DNA of 64,000 bases from Thermolongibacillus altinsuensis (lineage in GTDB: Bacteria > Bacillota > Bacilli > Bacillales > Anoxybacillaceae). The notes below the pieces were generated by a model. It saw only the letters and a program-made list of their open reading frames with translations. It was not told where the DNA came from and ran no database searches. The position numbers and the translations under genes are program-made. Positions 1 through 8,244 of this stretch are shown here, piece after piece. Numbering within the stretch: position 1 is the first letter of the stretch; each line of letters starts with the position of its first letter. Where the stretch lies: contig NZ_SLUL01000006.1 in assembly GCF_004341205.1 (NCBI RefSeq), positions 1-64,000 on the forward strand, given 5' to 3'.

Positions 1-94
1 ACACCCACCCTCTCCCATTTATGGGAACTCTGATTCTAAAAGTGGCTCACTTTTGAAGTGATCGCTCTGGCTCAATTTATTATTGACAAAAACA
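1..94. mobile_element. IS21-family-like terminal region (end only)
   Basis: The sequence shows repeated TGGCTCA motifs about 22 bases apart, at roughly 43-49 and 68-74, followed by TTGACAAAAACA ending in CA at 94. Multiple internal terminal repeats and a CA end are features of IS21-family elements. No istA or istB coding sequence is inside the window, so the body would lie to the left of base 1. The open reading frame that resumes at 95 fits an insertion into a gene. Family assignment rests on pattern memory. Confidence 0.45.
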
Positions 95-208
95 ATGGGA
101 TTTGAAATCGAAAAAAACGGAGATAAAAAAGTAGACGGAGTTTCTGTACATACTGATTATGATGGACCAAATCAAGATAGAGTTTTATTTGTGAAGAGGT
201 TAATTTAA
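95..208 (+). pseudogene. C-terminal gene fragment interrupted by the IS-like end
   Basis: An open frame of 37 codons follows the IS-like end directly and stops with TAA at 206-208. The peptide is hydrophilic and ends FVKRLI. It has an ATG at 95 but no ribosome binding site, because the preceding bases belong to the IS-like end. I do not recognise the family. The simplest reading is the surviving 3' end of a gene disrupted by the insertion. Confidence 0.4.
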
Positions 209-218
209 TGATGAGCTT

Positions 219-247
219 GTTCAACTAGCGGTTGGCGATAGTTGAAC
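219..247. other. Stem-loop of unknown role
   Basis: GTTCAACTA at 219-227 pairs exactly with TAGTTGAAC at 239-247 around an 11-base loop. No U-run follows, so it is not a typical terminator. It lies just after the broken gene and before the terminator at 257. Confidence 0.4.
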
Positions 248-256
248 AGGACATAC

Positions 257-287
257 AAAAAAGACCGATTGATTTCGGTCTTTTTCT
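257..287 (+). terminator. Rho-independent terminator
   Basis: AAGACCGA and TCGGTCTT form an 8-bp stem around a short loop, with A bases before it and a T-run after it. It could work on both strands: for the broken gene to the left and for lysE reading leftward. Confidence 0.75.
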
Positions 288-295
288 GTGGTCTA

Positions 296-323
296 AAAAT
301 CAACATTGAAATTGAACAGAGAC
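296..323. repeat. 28-bp terminal-repeat-like motif, copy A
   Basis: AAAATCAACATT at the left and TTGAACAGAGAC at the right match the 28-bp repeat at 2157-2184 in the same orientation, and the reverse complement at 1192-1219. It lies just downstream of the lysE stop codon. No partner copy is visible on its left, so it may be a solo end left by an old transposition. Confidence 0.6.
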
Positions 324-352
324 ATTTATTAAAAGATAACACTCTAACGATT

Positions 353-976
353 TCACTTTTCACTAAACGCAATCTGTATACCAATCAGCCCTAATAGCAA
401 ACCTTTTACAATGTTCATTCGCTTTGCTATGAACGAATTAGCAAGCAGGACATGGCGCAGTTTCTCTGAAAACACGCTGACAGCGATAAAAATCACTAAA
501 GCCTGAACCAGAAAAATAATCCCCAGAATAAACATCTGCAACGTAATGTGTCCCATCGATTTATTCACAAATTGAGGCAACAATGCCAAAAAGAACAATG
601 ATACTTTTGGATTAAGCAGATTCATGAGAATTCCTTTTTTATACAATGATGGATACTTGAAAGGCTTGTTGTGGTTAAAAGCAAAGCCTGTTTCTTTTTC
701 CTTGAATGATTGCCATGCTAAATACAGCAAATAGGCCGCACCCGTATATTTTATGACGGTAAAAGCCAGAGCGGATTGATAAATGATTGTGGAAATCCCA
801 AGCGTTGCAGCCGTGATATGTACAATAAGACCTGAACAAAGTCCCAGCGCCGTGGCGATTCCCGCTTTTTTGTCCTGCGAAATACTTTGAGTAATCACAA
901 ACAGAATATCTGGCCCGGGCATTAACGTCAGCAATATCGCCACTCCTAAAAAAGACATGGTTAGTGCAAAATCCAT
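353..976 (-). CDS. LysE/RhtB-family amino acid exporter
   Basis: The 207-residue protein has the length and profile of LysE/RhtB efflux permeases. It has a hydrophobic N-terminus with the family-like LMPGPDILFV stretch near residues 18-27, further hydrophobic segments at about 40-60, 70-90, 115-140 and 145-170, and a C-terminal anchor. The family exports amino acids or derivatives across the cytoplasmic membrane, and the substrate cannot be read from sequence. The ATG at 976 is preceded by GAGAGGTGTTGTAA, a reasonable ribosome binding site. It stands alone. Copy A of the 28-bp repeat lies immediately downstream. Confidence 0.88.
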   Translation of the reverse strand: MDFALTMSFLGVAILLTLMPGPDILFVITQSISQDKKAGIATALGLCSGLIVHITAATLGISTIIYQSALAFTVIKYTGAAYLLYLAWQSFKEKETGFAFNHNKPFKYPSLYKKGILMNLLNPKVSLFFLALLPQFVNKSMGHITLQMFILGIIFLVQALVIFIAVSVFSEKLRHVLLANSFIAKRMNIVKGLLLGLIGIQIAFSEK

Positions 977-1191
977 TTACAACACCTCTCTTGGATGGAA
1001 TGGACACCATTCTTTGCTTCCTTTTCCTTCATTTGTCTTCCTGATTTATTTCGAGGGAAACCGCTTCATTCCTTCTTAATGGGCGATAAAAAATATAAAT
1101 TGGTGTTTATCGGAATTAAACATCGCTATCAAGCATGTAGAGGCGCATCCGCATTTGTTAACATGTGCGGGGCAATTTCTCCTTCTTTAAA
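977..1191. other. Intergenic stretch without convincing gene
   Basis: The short plus-strand frame from 995 to 1237 has no ribosome binding site and a composition unlike a real protein, and it runs through the repeat at 1192. I see no conserved RNA or protein here beyond the lysE promoter region. Confidence 0.4.
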
Positions 1192-1219
1192 GGTTCTGTT
1201 AAGGAATGATGTTGATTTT
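1192..1219. repeat. 28-bp terminal-repeat-like motif, copy B (left end)
   Basis: GGTTCTGTTAAG begins the repeat and ATGTTGATTTT ends it. Against the reverse complement of 2157-2184 it agrees at 22 of 28 positions by my hand alignment. Its orientation makes it the left end of a unit whose right end is at 2157-2184. Confidence 0.6.
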
Positions 1220-1382
1220 CTTGTTAATCTATGGTGAAGATCGTTTCATGATTGGCTAACGAGCAGTATAACGCAAGATTAATGTTTTTAACCAAAGAGG
1301 CATTTTATATGTGCTAAATTATGTATATTTGGTATATTATTTACAGAGCTTAGTTCAGATTAGTTAAGAAAGGTGAGTGGAG

Positions 1383-2090
1383 ATGAGTAAAGTTGAGTCA
1401 GTTAACAAGTGGGATTTAAATCGCATTGTCTTTATTGGTAGGACTTGGGATGAATACATGCGAATGTTTGGCCTTACCAAAGAAGATTTAGTGGGGCGTA
1501 AGATTCTTGATTGCCCTGCTGGGGCATGTTCCTTTACAGCAGTATCCAATCAACTTGGAATGGATGTTACAGCATGTGATATTGCTTATTATCTTCCTAT
1601 TGAACAATTAGAGCAAAAAGGTTTACAAGATATTGAAACCACCATGTCTAACATGGAAAGGGCTGATATTCAAAAAAATTTTTTGTGGGATTATTTTAAA
1701 TCAGTTGATGAGTTGAAACAGATAAGAACACAAGCAATGAATCAATGTATCTCAGACATGAAACGGAATAAGAATCGTTATATTTCTGCCGTTTTACCGA
1801 CCTTACCGTTTGATGATAAGCAGTTTGACTTGACACTTTCAGCAAATTTTCTATTTCTTTATGAAGATAAACTGGACTATGAGTTTCATTTACAGACTAT
1901 AAAAGAACTTATGCGTGTAACCAAAGATGAAGTAAGGATTTTTCCTACAACTAACTTTGCTTGTGAGAGATATAAATACTTGGATAAACTAATCAGTGAT
2001 ATACACAATTTAGGATGGATGACAGAAGAAATTAAAGTTCCTTATGAATTTCAAAAGAACACCAATACAATGTTAAAAATTATGAGGTAA
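1383..2090 (+). CDS. Class I SAM-dependent methyltransferase
   Basis: The protein of about 235 residues has a Rossmann-type N-terminal region with a motif I-like segment, KILDCPAGACSF, near residues 40-51, and an acidic motif II-like VTACDIAYY about 20 residues later. The late segment FDLTLSANFLFLY resembles methyltransferase motif IV. The substrate is unknown. AAGGTGA lies 6 bases before the ATG at 1383, so I prefer this to the in-frame GTG at 1377. The gene is flanked by inverted 28-bp repeats, which suggests cargo status. Confidence 0.75.
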   Translation: MSKVESVNKWDLNRIVFIGRTWDEYMRMFGLTKEDLVGRKILDCPAGACSFTAVSNQLGMDVTACDIAYYLPIEQLEQKGLQDIETTMSNMERADIQKNFLWDYFKSVDELKQIRTQAMNQCISDMKRNKNRYISAVLPTLPFDDKQFDLTLSANFLFLYEDKLDYEFHLQTIKELMRVTKDEVRIFPTTNFACERYKYLDKLISDIHNLGWMTEEIKVPYEFQKNTNTMLKIMR

Positions 2091-2101
2091 AAATAACTAA
2101 A

Positions 2102-2147
2102 AGGGGGTGTCTTAAAAGGGATCACTTTTGGGACACCCTCAGTTTTA
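2102..2147 (+). terminator. Long hairpin terminator or palindrome
   Basis: A stem of about 16 bp, GGGGGTGTC...TTAAAAG against CTTTTGG...GACACCCTC, with a G-U pair or mismatch in places, encloses the loop GGATCA and is followed by T-rich sequence. It lies 12 bases after the methyltransferase stop. The length of the stem would also fit a palindromic transposon end. Confidence 0.6.
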
Positions 2148-2156
2148 ATACTTTAC

Positions 2157-2184
2157 AAAATCAACATTAAGCATTAACAGAGAC
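2157..2184. repeat. 28-bp terminal-repeat-like motif, copy C (right end)
   Basis: It begins AAAATCAACATT and ends TTAACAGAGAC. It has the same orientation as copy A at 296-323 and is inverted relative to copy B at 1192-1219. Confidence 0.6.
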
Positions 2185-2264
2185 ACTCATGCCAATTTTT
2201 TGGCACAACGATTCATTAAAATAAGTTGTATTGTCCATACTATTCGGTTCATATCTTTGTATAC

Positions 2265-3013
2265 CGCTTATTTTCAGGGGAGCCTTTCATTAAGAAAGAA
2301 ACTCCAAGCGGTCTTATATAATTAATAAAGTATGCGAACATCTTGGATGGATGAAAGTAGAATACGAAAACTCTGAGAATGCGGATCATAACAACGTAAA
2401 AGGGAAGAAAGGAAGAATAGGGACAAAAACAGTCCATAAAACCGAGAAACATTTCACGCCACATGGACTCAGATACACTCTTTCTACTTTGTTTCATGAA
2501 ATGTGGGTCTCAGATGATGTTATACGCTTTCTGCTTGGCCATTCCAGATATGAGTTAGGCGCTCTTCAACATTACATTTTAAGCGATGCAAAGTATATTA
2601 AAGAAATTCGAGCGGCTCAAGTAATAATCGAAACTCTTTTTGAAACTGCGATGGAACTTGAGTCGAATTATAATATCACTCTAAACTTAGAAGAAATTTA
2701 TGATGAAATTCCTAATGTATTTAGGAATCAATTGAAAAATAAAAATTACATCAATCTGTTTAAAGAACATCTCGTAAAGTATGCATTTACAGCATTACAG
2801 CAAAAAATACTTAAGGAATCAGGGAATAATTATTCTGATTATTTCACATTTAAAGCACCAGAACTTTATAATCAGATTGTGATGGCGCAGCAGGGGTATT
2901 TTGCACATGCTCCAATGCCTTATCAGCAAACTCATGGAATGAACCCAATGCCATACGATCTTACGCATTCAGTGCCTTTGTATCCGCCAACTCATATTCA
3001 CACAGGAAAATAA
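2265..3013 (+). pseudogene. Tyrosine recombinase/integrase, C-terminal part, frameshifted
   Basis: From about 2271 one frame reads FSGEPFIKKETPSGLI, then stops at 2319. The adjacent frame continues YIINKVCEHLGW into the long open stretch from 2351. That stretch contains the recombinase signature: HGLR near residue 38, LLGHS about 25 residues on, and a terminal LQHYI with the probable nucleophile tyrosine. The N-terminal arm-binding and core domains are missing. The C-terminal ~110 residues are unusual, ending in a Pro/His/Tyr-rich tail with repeated MPY(Q/D) segments. It is probably the relic of a mobile element integrase. Confidence 0.7.
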
Positions 3014-3036
3014 CTACCCGGCTAGGGTAGTTATTT
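3009..3036. terminator. Bidirectional terminator between two recombinase remnants
   Basis: AATAACTACCC pairs with GGGTAGTTATT around GGCTA. It sits between the stop codons of the convergent recombinase fragments. Confidence 0.75.
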
Positions 3037-3052
3037 CCGTACTAAGCAGGTT

Positions 3053-3469
3053 TCAAAATATGTTAAATGTTTCAATCGCTTTTTTCTTTTGCTCAAAGTC
3101 AACATGCGTGTATACTTGCGTCGTGACTAAACTTTCATGACCGAGTAGTTCTTGTACGGTACGCAAATCAACATTTTCTTTATTTTCTTGTATTAATAAT
3201 GTAGCAAACGTATGCCGCAAATGATGGAGTGAGAACCGCTGAGGTGGCAGACCTGCTTTTTGTAAGATTTCCTTAAATATCTTATGTAAACCACGCGGGT
3301 TCAGTTTTTTACCGTTTTTATTTGTTGAGAAGGATGGAGCTGATATTCTTCTAAACTTCCCATATAGCTTTTCATTAAAGGGACAACCATGGGATGAAGG
3401 GGTAGTAAGCGCTCTTTTTTTCCTTTCCCATAAATACGCATCGTGTTGTTAGATAAATCAATTGTTTTT
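3053..3469 (-). pseudogene. XerC/D-like tyrosine recombinase, C-terminal part, frameshifted
   Basis: Read on the minus strand, the open frame ending with TGA at 3053-3055 gives the catalytic motifs [12 protein letters not shown] and [17 protein letters not shown], with the tyrosine nucleophile in QVYTHVD, ending ETFNIF. Further upstream the homologous reading [15 protein letters not shown] lies in another frame, so at least one frameshift lies around 3325-3355. The N-terminal half is absent. It converges with a different recombinase remnant at 2265-3013, so two independent elements have decayed here. Confidence 0.75.
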
Positions 3470-3586
3470 GTTGAGATTAAGAATTATGAAAGAAGGATTG
3501 CGGAATCTGCTCTTGTTTCATACAGGACGATGCCTCCACTCAATTTATCAGTAATTGTGAAAAGCAGCCCGGAGCATAAGGAATAA
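3470..3586 (+). pseudogene. Unidentified C-terminal gene fragment
   Basis: An open frame of 38 codons, starting VEIKNYERRIAESALVSY and ending SPEHKE before TAA, is followed 12 bases later by a good terminator. It has the composition of a real protein but no start. The junction with the recombinase remnant lies at about 3470. I do not recognise the family. It may be the 3' end of the gene into which the element inserted. Confidence 0.4.
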
Positions 3587-3597
3587 AGCGGCGTGAT

Positions 3598-3631
3598 GAG
3601 ACAGTACTTGCACTTTACTGTCTCTTTTTTT
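3598..3631 (+). terminator. Rho-independent terminator
   Basis: GAGACAGTA at 3598 pairs with TACTGTCTC at 3616, followed by a run of T. It ends the fragment at 3470-3586. Confidence 0.85.
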
Positions 3632-3737
3632 GTTTTGCGATTTATTTCCATTCATTAATTAAAGTGGGGAAGGGATTATTACGAATATTTTAATTTATAT
3701 AGACAATAAGAACATTTGTTCTTATAATATATTTTAA

Positions 3738-4860
<1,123 letters not shown>

Positions 4861-5466
4861 TTAGCCAAACATTTTTCCTAATGGTCCTTGTTCGTCAATG
4901 ATTGTTTGGAGATCATAAATGGATATTGGAAAATAAGGAAATCCGTAAGCATAAGCCGTTAATTCGTAAAGTTGAAAAAATAAGACCAGTGCCTTATCGG
5001 CTATATAGTAGTCTTGCTCTGGCGAAATTCCTTTAAATGGCGGTTCAAGCAAAAATAGATCTCTTTCTTCAATTTGGTTTTTAACGATTTCTGAAATTTT
5101 TTCTACATAATTGCTGTTTTTTTGAAAAAGTTCAGATAACTTATAACGTTTTCCTGTTGTTACATCGAACGTTAATCCTTCAATAATTGTCATTCCGTGT
5201 GCTCCGCCAGAATAAGCATAATTGATTAACGTTAGGCTTAAAATCCCGCGTTCGTTCGTTTTTATTTCGTATGATGCCGTGATTTCTGTTAACGGATTTT
5301 CATAAAATCCTTGTTTTTGCAACATTCTTTGAACGGTCATTAAAATCTCATAATTGATTTGTTGTTCGATGTTTTTGTCATGCAACTGGCTTACGGTCGG
5401 ATAAGATAAATCTAAACGTTGTGTTTTTATTTGCTCGGTATCTATTGATACAGGAAGCGAAATCAT
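4861..5466 (-). CDS. DUF4163/DUF3298 (PdaC/RsiV-like) domain protein
   Basis: The 201-residue protein starts MISLPVSIDTEQIKTQ and shows features of the DUF4163-DUF3298 pair found in PdaC and in the extracellular part of anti-sigma factor RsiV. It has the SYPTVSQLHDKNIEQQIN region near residues 21-38, a central YAYSGGAHG motif, a LFQKNSNYVEKISEIVKN helix, and a final PISIYDLQ strand. I see no signal peptide or membrane segment from this start. AAGGAG lies about 9 bases before the ATG at 5466, so the upstream in-frame extension to 5583 is probably not translated. The function is unknown. It stands alone. Confidence 0.7.
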   Translation of the reverse strand: MISLPVSIDTEQIKTQRLDLSYPTVSQLHDKNIEQQINYEILMTVQRMLQKQGFYENPLTEITASYEIKTNERGILSLTLINYAYSGGAHGMTIIEGLTFDVTTGKRYKLSELFQKNSNYVEKISEIVKNQIEERDLFLLEPPFKGISPEQDYYIADKALVLFFQLYELTAYAYGFPYFPISIYDLQTIIDEQGPLGKMFG

Positions 5467-5539
5467 TGTTAACTTTCTCCTTAAATTTAAATTTGATTTG
5501 TTATTCGTTTTCTTAAAAATATGCAACATAAAATAAAAC

Positions 5540-5583
5540 GTGCAGCCACTTTCAAGAATTTCTTTTCTTAAAAATGGCTGCAC
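5540..5583 (-). terminator. Hairpin terminator for the small gene upstream
   Basis: GTGCAGCCA at 5540-5548 pairs with TGGCTGCAC at 5575-5583. On the minus strand it is followed by GTTTTATTTTATG. It separates the 64-residue protein gene from the DUF3298 gene. Confidence 0.55.
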
Positions 5584-5635
5584 AGCGTTCGAAGATACAA
5601 GGCGTTCACTTTATAACCATCCTTCCATTTTTTTA

Positions 5636-5830
5636 TTAAGCAATGTCTGCGTTATAATAGCGAACTCCTTTATATTTTACTTTTATCAATACTCCTTTTT
5701 CCTTTTTGTATTTTTCGCTTAATGCTTTCGCTTTTCGAAAGGCATCCATCATGCCGGTTGCTGGAATGAATTCCTCCCAAATAACTGGTTGTTCGCTTTG
5801 TGTGCTGAATTTAAAAATATACTGTTTCAT
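5636..5830 (-). CDS. Small hypothetical protein, 64 residues
   Basis: A strong ribosome binding site, GGAGGTGATAAA, precedes the ATG at 5830, which is the main reason to believe this gene. The protein is basic and lysine-rich, with a central AFRKAKALSEKYKKEKG helix and aromatic strands at both ends. I see no signal peptide or known domain and do not recognise the family. Confidence 0.65.
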   Translation of the reverse strand: MKQYIFKFSTQSEQPVIWEEFIPATGMMDAFRKAKALSEKYKKEKGVLIKVKYKGVRYYNADIA

Positions 5831-5945
5831 TTTATCACCTCCATCTATATTATATTAAACTTCACGCATTTTATTATAATACAAACCTGTATTAATTCAA
5901 ATATATAAACTGTTATAACAACGTAAACTTTGTAAACTTTTTATT

Positions 5946-6122
5946 TTAATTTGTAATATTTGTAATAAAGGTAAGCACATTTTCGTCATGTTTAATATGT
6001 CTGCTTACCTCATGTTTTTTGTATTCCACTGTTAAAAACTTAATCCAACATAAAATAGCTAATGAAATAACAATGAAAGATATAAAAAACATCATTTTTT
6101 GGACTTTAGTCCAATTTTTCAT
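5946..6122 (-). CDS. Small membrane protein, 58 residues
   Basis: On the minus strand an ATG at 6122 opens a 58-codon frame: a basic amphipathic start (MKNWTKVQKM), one hydrophobic membrane segment at about residues 10-28, and a charged tail rich in His and Lys. The start overlaps the stop of the preceding small frame as ATGA, a sign of translational coupling. No family is recognised. The role of the pair is unknown. Confidence 0.5.
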   Translation of the reverse strand: MKNWTKVQKMMFFISFIVISLAILCWIKFLTVEYKKHEVSRHIKHDENVLTFITNITN

Positions 6123-6263
6123 CCAATCCCATCTTTTTCGATCGACATCAAGCCAAAAAAATCAACAAGAACAGCTAAAACGATCATGAAAACAGCTATA
6201 ATAAATAACCCCCTTCCATTTGTTCATACATTTCTTACGTTTTTGTTTAGGAGGAGGTTTCAC
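6119..6263 (-). pseudogene. Small membrane protein split by a frameshift in a G5 run
   Basis: A GTG at 6263 with AGGGTGG seven bases upstream opens VKPPPKQKRKKCMNKWKG and then leaves frame at the five-G run at 6209-6213. With four Gs the frame would continue LFIIAVFMIVLAVLVDFFGL, one membrane segment, ending at a TGA that overlaps the start of the next gene. The restored product would be about 47 residues with a basic head and one helix. This is a real mutation, a phase-variable tract or a sequencing error. Confidence 0.4.
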
Positions 6264-6316
6264 CCAAATTCCACCCTAATTAAGTTTATTTATTCACAAC
6301 TTGCGGTAACTATAAT

Positions 6317-6348
6317 AAAAGCTCGCTGTTATGATGCAGCGAGCTTTT
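6317..6348. terminator. Strong bidirectional hairpin
   Basis: AAAAGCTCGCTG at 6317 pairs with CAGCGAGCTTTT, a 12-bp perfect stem with an 8-base loop, A-run before and T-run after. Confidence 0.8.
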
Positions 6349-6393
6349 ATTAAGCTTTTATTATTTGTAAATATTCCCCTGGAAGACTTCCTA

Positions 6394-6425
6394 TAATAAC
6401 ATACATTGTTAATAACATACATTGT
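6394..6425. repeat. Tandem 16-bp duplication
   Basis: TAATAACATACATTGT occurs twice with no gap, at 6394-6409 and 6410-6425. It lies upstream of the truncated dehalogenase gene. Confidence 0.8.
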
Positions 6426-6464
6426 GAGTAAATCAACACTGTTTCCTTAATTCTTCTTGAAATA

Positions 6465-6947
6465 GTGGCTAGAACTGTTAATCTAATAAATGTTAAATTA
6501 GTAAAAATAGCGGAAGATTTATTAAACACTTATCATTTCTTATCCCCTTATCCAGAGGCAAAAGAAGTGTTACAAGCGGAAACACTTGTCGTCTTTTCAA
6601 ACGGTTCTCCTGATATGCTGCTTCCTCTGTTCGACAATACAGGTTTGACAGAGTATTTTGATTACATCATCAGTGTCGATGAAGTAAAGCAATACAAGCC
6701 TTCACCATCCGCTTATCAACATGCGGCAAGCCGATTGAACGTAAATCGAGAGGAAGTATTGTTTTTATCCTCGAATACTTGGGATATTTCCGGAGCGAGC
6801 AAATTTGGTTTTCAAACTGCATGGATCAATCGCACAAACAACGTAATGGACTTTCTTGATGTTACCCCTGACTATACATTTGCCAGTTTATTAGAGCTTA
6901 CAGAACATCTAAAACGATATCTTATCTCTGTCAAGGAGACAGAATAA
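6465..6947 (+). pseudogene. Haloacid dehalogenase type II, N-terminally truncated
   Basis: From about residue 18 the frame reads as the C-terminal two thirds of a type II haloacid dehalogenase: LLNTYHFLSPYPEAKEVL, the SNGSP motif, the lysine in KQYKPSPSAY, and the LFLSSNTWDISGA motif. The first ~75 residues, with the nucleophile Asp motif and most of the cap, are missing. The present first 15 residues (MARTVNLINVKLVK) do not look homologous, and there is no ribosome binding site. Family length is about 220; only about 145 homologous residues remain. It should be inactive. Confidence 0.75.
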
Positions 6948-6948
6948 A

Positions 6949-6976
6949 AATCATGAGGGAGCACTCCCTCATGATT
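6949..6976. terminator. Terminator shared by convergent genes
   Basis: AATCATGAGGGAG pairs with CTCCCTCATGATT around a short loop. It overlaps the odhB stop codon and follows the dehalogenase remnant. Confidence 0.75.
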
Positions 6977-8204
6977 CCAATAATAATTGCTCTGGATCTT
7001 CGAGAAGTTCCTTTACTTTCACTAAAAAGCCAACCGCTTCTTTCCCGTCAATAATGCGGTGATCATAAGATAGCGCAACATACATCATTGGACGATTTTC
7101 CATGCGCACTTCGTCGATGGCGACAGGGCGAAGTTGAATTTTGTGCATTCCTAAGATGCCGACTTGCGGTCCGTTTAAAATGGGTGTGGACAGTAGCGAG
7201 CCAAACACTCCGCCGTTGGTAATGGTAAATGTGCCGCCTTGCAAGTCTTTTAAGCTTAATTTGTTTTCACGCGCTTTTGTCGCTAAGTGTAAAATCTCTC
7301 GTTCAATTTCGGCAAAATTTTTCTTATCCGCATCGCGCACAACAGGAACGACTAAGCCTTCGTCCGTCGACACGGCCACCCCGATATCATAGTATTTCTT
7401 CGCGATGATTTCGTCCCCTTGAATTTCCGCGTTTAACAAAGGATATTTTTTCAATGCCGCTACGACGGCTTTCGTGAAGAAAGACATAAAGCCGAGTCGT
7501 ACATCATGTTCTTGATAAAACGCATCTTTTCGACGGTTGCGCAAGTCTATAATCGCTGTCATATCAATTTCGTTAAATGTTGTAAGCATCGCCGCTGTGT
7601 GTTGAACTTCCACGAGCCGTTTCGCAATCGTTTGGCGGCGTCTGGACATTTTTATTCGTTCCACTGGTTTTTCCGGTTCAAACAGATCAGGCGTCTCAGG
7701 CGTCGTCGGTTTGACTGTTTCTGCAATTGGTGCTGATTGATTCGAATATGCTTCTACATCCTGTTTGCGTATACGGCCAAGCGGATCAAATGGCGTCACT
7801 TTTGATAAGTCAATTCCTTTTTCGCGGGCTAGTTTTCTCGCTGATGGTGAAGCAATCGGTCGTTGAGTTGGCCTTGTAACTGGTTCTTCTTTGACAGCTA
7901 TCGGTTGACTCGGTTTTTTCTTTTCCAGTTGCTTTGGTGTTTCCTCCGCTTGTGGAACATTTGCTTCCGCTTCTTCTGACACAATGGCGATCGTATCCCC
8001 TACTCTAACTGTATCCCCTTCATTAAATAGTAATTTGGTGATGACCCCTGAATCTTCAGACACTAATTCTACATTGACTTTATCGGTTTCTAACTCCGCA
8101 ATCGGCTCCCCTTTATGAATAAAATCTCCCGGTTGTTTGAGCCATTGAAAAATGGTGCCTTCCGTTATCGATTCTGCTAGTTCTGGCACTTTGATTTCTG
8201 CCAC
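6969..8204 (-). CDS. odhB: 2-oxoglutarate dehydrogenase E2, dihydrolipoyl succinyltransferase
   Basis: This is the E2 core of the 2-oxoglutarate dehydrogenase complex, which transfers the succinyl group from E1 to CoA in the citric acid cycle. The lipoyl domain is at about 1-76 with the lipoyl lysine at position 42 (ETDKVNVE). A linker rich in Pro/Glu follows, then the peripheral-subunit binding domain at about 118-155 ([15 protein letters not shown]). The catalytic domain has DHRIIDG with His at about 382. I choose the GTG at 8204, seven bases after AAAGGAGA, giving the conventional MAEIKVPEL start and 411 residues; the upstream ATG at 8225 lacks a site. It is the second gene of odhAB, 40 bases after odhA. 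Confidence 0.96.
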   Translation of the reverse strand: MAEIKVPELAESITEGTIFQWLKQPGDFIHKGEPIAELETDKVNVELVSEDSGVITKLLFNEGDTVRVGDTIAIVSEEAEANVPQAEETPKQLEKKKPSQPIAVKEEPVTRPTQRPIASPSARKLAREKGIDLSKVTPFDPLGRIRKQDVEAYSNQSAPIAETVKPTTPETPDLFEPEKPVERIKMSRRRQTIAKRLVEVQHTAAMLTTFNEIDMTAIIDLRNRRKDAFYQEHDVRLGFMSFFTKAVVAALKKYPLLNAEIQGDEIIAKKYYDIGVAVSTDEGLVVPVVRDADKKNFAEIEREILHLATKARENKLSLKDLQGGTFTITNGGVFGSLLSTPILNGPQVGILGMHKIQLRPVAIDEVRMENRPMMYVALSYDHRIIDGKEAVGFLVKVKELLEDPEQLLLES

Positions 8205-8244
8205 TGTTCTATCTCCTTTCGCCAATTTCGTTTATATTCAAGAA

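Larger units (their letters stand above)
1192..2184. mobile_element. Transposon-like cassette carrying a methyltransferase, no transposase
   Basis: Inverted 28-bp repeats at 1192-1219 and 2157-2184 bracket one gene, a SAM-dependent methyltransferase, and its terminator hairpin. The length of about 1 kb leaves no room for a transposase, so the unit would need one acting in trans. No clear target duplication is visible: the bases flanking the two ends differ. A third copy of the repeat lies at 296-323. This is an inference from repeat geometry. Confidence 0.45.

Noticed and set aside
995-1237. Plus-strand frame of 80 codons
   Set aside because: No ribosome binding site, unlikely composition, and it runs through the 28-bp terminal repeat at 1192-1219.
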